Origin: Streptomyces corynorhini
GTDB taxonomy: Bacteria > Actinomycetota > Actinomycetes > Streptomycetales > Streptomycetaceae
Reading direction: 5' to 3'
Length of the DNA: 54,869 bases
NCBI RefSeq assembly: GCF_003346515.1
Contig: NZ_QQNA01000053.1
Span: 1 to 54,869, forward strand
Positions 53,055-54,869 of this stretch are shown piece by piece. Positions within the stretch are counted from its first letter, which is position 1, and each line of letters begins with the position of its first letter. The position numbers were made by a program, and so were the translations under genes. The notes beneath the pieces were generated by a model. The model had not been told where the DNA came from and made no database searches. It saw only the letters and a program-made list of their open reading frames with translations.

Positions 53055-53079
53055 GGAGAGGGCGGCTCTTTCTTCCGGG

Positions 53080-53200
53080 TGTGCGGGTGCGGGTGCCGGG
53101 TGCGGGTGCGGGTGCCGGTACGGATGTGGGTGCGGTGCCGTGCGGTGCCGTGTGGTGTGGTGCCGTGCCGTGCCGTTACGGGGCGACCCGTCACGGAGTG
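53080..53200. repeat. GTGCGG/GTGCCG low-complexity repeat between murQ and murR
   Basis: G/T/C-rich degenerate 6- to 12-bp units span most of the 212-nt gap. No hairpin terminator or promoter is convincing. Confidence 0.6.
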
Positions 53201-53266
53201 GCCGTTACGGGGTGACCGGTGCGGGTACCCCGAAGCCGGGGTCCGGCACCGGGGCGCCCTACCGGG

Positions 53267-54190
53267 TCAGCGCCTTCCGCCGCGCGGGCTGTGGCGGTGC
53301 GCGAGCGCCTCGTACGACGCGGAGAGGGCCGGGGCGGCCGTCCCGTACGTGCGCTGCGCGACGCCTATGAACAGGCAGTCGACGACGAGGAGCTGGCTCG
53401 TACGGCTCGACATCGCGGCCGGGCGCAGCTCGCTCTCGCGGGCGGTCGAGGTGGTCAGGACGTGGTCCGCGTACTGCGAGACCGGGCCGTCGGGGCGGCC
53501 GGTGATCGCCACCGTCGTCGCGCCGCGGTCGAAGGCCACGCGGAGCGGCTCGATCACGTCGCCCGTGGACCCCGAGTGCGTTATCGCCACGGCCACATCG
53601 CCCGCGCGCAGCTGCACGGCGTTGGTGACGGCCTGGTGCGGGTCGCTGTGGGCGTGCGCGATCAGGCCGATGCGCAGGAACTTCTGGGCGAGGTCCATGC
53701 CCACGAGCGACGAGGCGCCCACCCCGTAGATGTCGATCCGCCGGGCCGCCACGGCGGCGGCGATCACCGCGCCCAGCTGCACGGTGTCGAGCCCGGCGGC
53801 GGTGTCGGCCAGCGTCTGCTGCTCGTCGTAGGCCAGCTTGGCGACGACATCGGCTATCGGATCGTCCACCGCGATGTCCGCCGTGACGGCGGGCGCGCGG
53901 CCCGACTGCTGCTGCGCCGCCAGCCCGGCGAGCGCGAGGCGCAGATCGCGGTAGCCCGGGTAGCCCAGGAGACGGGCCGTGCGGACGACGGTCGCCTCGC
54001 TCGTGCCCGTCAGCTCCGCGAGCCCGGTGACGGTGAGCGCGGCGCAGCCCGCCGGGTCCCCGGCGACCGCTTCGGCGACGAGCTGCATGGAGCGGGTCAT
54101 GGTCGGCGCGAGCGTCCGCACCTTGGCGGCCAGGGCGGCGGGCGCCGGTGGGGCGGCACCGCTGAAACTTTCCTTCACGACTTGGGTCAC
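53267..54190 (-). CDS. murR: MurR/RpiR family transcriptional regulator
   Basis: About 307 aa. The N-terminal RpiR HTH (about 10-85) includes TVTGLAELTGTSEATVVRTA. The C-terminal SIS domain (about 125-265) binds phosphosugars (RIDIYGVGASSLVGMDLAQK, VAVAITHSGSTGDVIEPLRV). It is expected to control murQ/murP in response to MurNAc-6-P. GTG 54190 is preferred because -10 TATCTT ends 6 nt before it and -35 TTGACC lies 18 bp further up. The longer TTG 54226 reading would place its start codon in that -35. Confidence 0.9.
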   Translation of the reverse strand: MTQVVKESFSGAAPPAPAALAAKVRTLAPTMTRSMQLVAEAVAGDPAGCAALTVTGLAELTGTSEATVVRTARLLGYPGYRDLRLALAGLAAQQQSGRAPAVTADIAVDDPIADVVAKLAYDEQQTLADTAAGLDTVQLGAVIAAAVAARRIDIYGVGASSLVGMDLAQKFLRIGLIAHAHSDPHQAVTNAVQLRAGDVAVAITHSGSTGDVIEPLRVAFDRGATTVAITGRPDGPVSQYADHVLTTSTARESELRPAAMSSRTSQLLVVDCLFIGVAQRTYGTAAPALSASYEALAHRHSPRGGRR

Positions 54191-54226
54191 ACCTGAAAGA
54201 TATTTTCGAATCTCGGCGTCGGTCAA
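54191..54226 (-). promoter_or_regulatory. Leaderless murR promoter with overlapping operator-like palindrome
   Basis: TTGACC (54226-54221), 18-bp spacer, TATCTT (54202-54197), then 6 nt to GTG 54190. GAAA-N5-TTTC (within 54194-54210) overlaps the -10 and is a plausible autoregulatory site. Confidence 0.65.
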
Positions 54227-54253
54227 CCCTTAGATCTCCCTGACAATGGCGGG

Positions 54254-54682
54254 ATGAACGACGCGAACCCCGACCAGCCCGCCCCCGCCCCCGGAACGCC
54301 CTCCTCCCTGGAGTCGGCGCTGCACGCCGCCCGCGCCCTGGTCCTCGCCGATCTGGCGGCGAGCGATGTGGCGCGCGCCGACGTGGTGTCGCTGGTGGAG
54401 GACGCCGTGGCGCACCGCCGCTGGTGGGTCGAACAGTGGCCGGAGGGGGTCGCGTACGTGACGGGCCTGGTCGCCCAGGACGTTCAGGACGCGCTGCTGG
54501 AGCGGTACGGGCGCTGGCCGCTCTGCCCGGTCTGCGCCGAGGGCCCCGACGCCGACCCGCACGCGCTGGAGGTGGAGCCCGAGCTGGGGGCCGACCCGCA
54601 CTGGGTCTGCGCGAAACAGGCGGTGATCGTCGCGGCGGTGGGGTCGCTCGCGCCCGGCGCGGCGCGCCCGGACGCTCCGTAA
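54254..54682 (+). CDS. Hypothetical protein with CxxC and C-terminal Cys
   Basis: 142 aa. The middle is helical (ALHAARALVLADLAASDVAR, AHRRWWVEQWPEGVAYVTG). A C-terminal RWPLCPVCAEG...DPHWVCAK block could be a partial zinc ribbon. It is divergent from murR with a 63-nt gap. Function unknown. Confidence 0.8.
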   Translation: MNDANPDQPAPAPGTPSSLESALHAARALVLADLAASDVARADVVSLVEDAVAHRRWWVEQWPEGVAYVTGLVAQDVQDALLERYGRWPLCPVCAEGPDADPHALEVEPELGADPHWVCAKQAVIVAAVGSLAPGAARPDAP

Positions 54683-54745
54683 CCCCGGTCCGGGCCGAGG
54701 CGCATGGCCCGACCCCGGGCCGGGCCGAGCTGTGCGGCCGACCGC

Positions 54746-54869
54746 CTACCGCTGGTGCCAGACCAGCGTGTAGCGCCAGAACAGTCGGCGGCGCAGCCGT
54801 GCGCCGGGCAGCGCCCGGCGGGCGTCGCGGACGGTGTCCGCGAAGGTCGCGGTCGCCGGTCGGGTCGGG
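54746..54869 (-). CDS. 3' end of a gene cut by the window edge
   Basis: The last ~40 codons read TFADTVRDARRALPGARLRR followed by RLFWRYTLVWHQR and TAG. The composition is protein-like and third positions are G/C. The family cannot be told from this fragment. Confidence 0.6.
   Translation of the reverse strand, partial: PTRPATATFADTVRDARRALPGARLRRRLFWRYTLVWHQR

Overview
This window is high-GC actinobacterial chromosome and almost certainly comes from a Streptomyces. Coding DNA has strong third-position G/C, GTG starts are common, and gene order matches, from memory, the S. coelicolor chromosome around SCO4266 to SCO4310. Landmarks are a SoxR-type quinone oxidoreductase, terD, cdgB, nagA/nagK with a DasR-type operator, otsB/otsA, gpgS, thrC, a cold-shock gene, a solo groEL, and murR/murQ/murP. 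No rRNA, tRNA, CRISPR array or intact insertion sequence was seen.

Layout. 1-9,700: TetR regulator, MFS exporter, SoxR-box oxidoreductase, FAD amine-oxidase-like protein, pentapeptide-repeat protein, M1 metallopeptidase lipoprotein, TerD. 9,900-14,850: peptide-release rescue factor, flavin reductase, a GAF-PAS-GGDEF diguanylate cyclase (CdgB type) and a CBM-like anchored protein. 14,850-20,200: amino-sugar region (PfkB kinase, NagA, NagK, solute-binding lipoprotein) centred on a dre-like operator. 20,300-25,850: otsB and otsA, separated by a two-gene HEPN-like plus KGGxGR-ATPase cassette that looks acquired. 26,000-32,000: a small sortase-signal protein, gpgS, thrC behind an S-box (SAM) riboswitch, a MoaD/ThiS protein, a cold-shock protein and a CIRCE-controlled groEL. 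32,200-34,050: a two-gene split S74/fibre-type system with a 2OG-Fe(II) oxygenase. 34,300-40,330: aldo/keto reductase with twin operators, then a VTC-DUF4956-CotH operon behind a PHO-box-like array. 40,400-44,160: lower-GC WXG/DUF6571-type secretion-associated triad. 44,370-45,640: a 39-codon peptide gene overlapping a PIMT-like methyltransferase, which looks like a minimal RiPP locus. 45,600-50,300: PH-domain protein, GNAT, ketopantoate-reductase-like protein with divergent TetR, and an XRE/DUF397 pair. 50,300-54,230: the MurNAc catabolic set murP-murQ and murR. The window ends in two genes of unknown function.

How it fits together. Two cell-wall amino-sugar modules (NagA/NagK and MurP/MurQ/MurR) sit in one 55-kb stretch with trehalose (OtsA/OtsB), glucosylglycerate (GpgS) and stress (GroEL, Csp, TerD) functions. 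Most regulatory calls rest on sequence motifs compared with consensus sites recalled from the literature. The accessory cassettes most worth following are the peptide/PIMT pair (44375-45642), the HEPN/KGGxGR pair (21200-24336), the split S74 plus dioxygenase cluster (32195-34043) and the PHO-box VTC-DUF4956-CotH operon (36771-40324).
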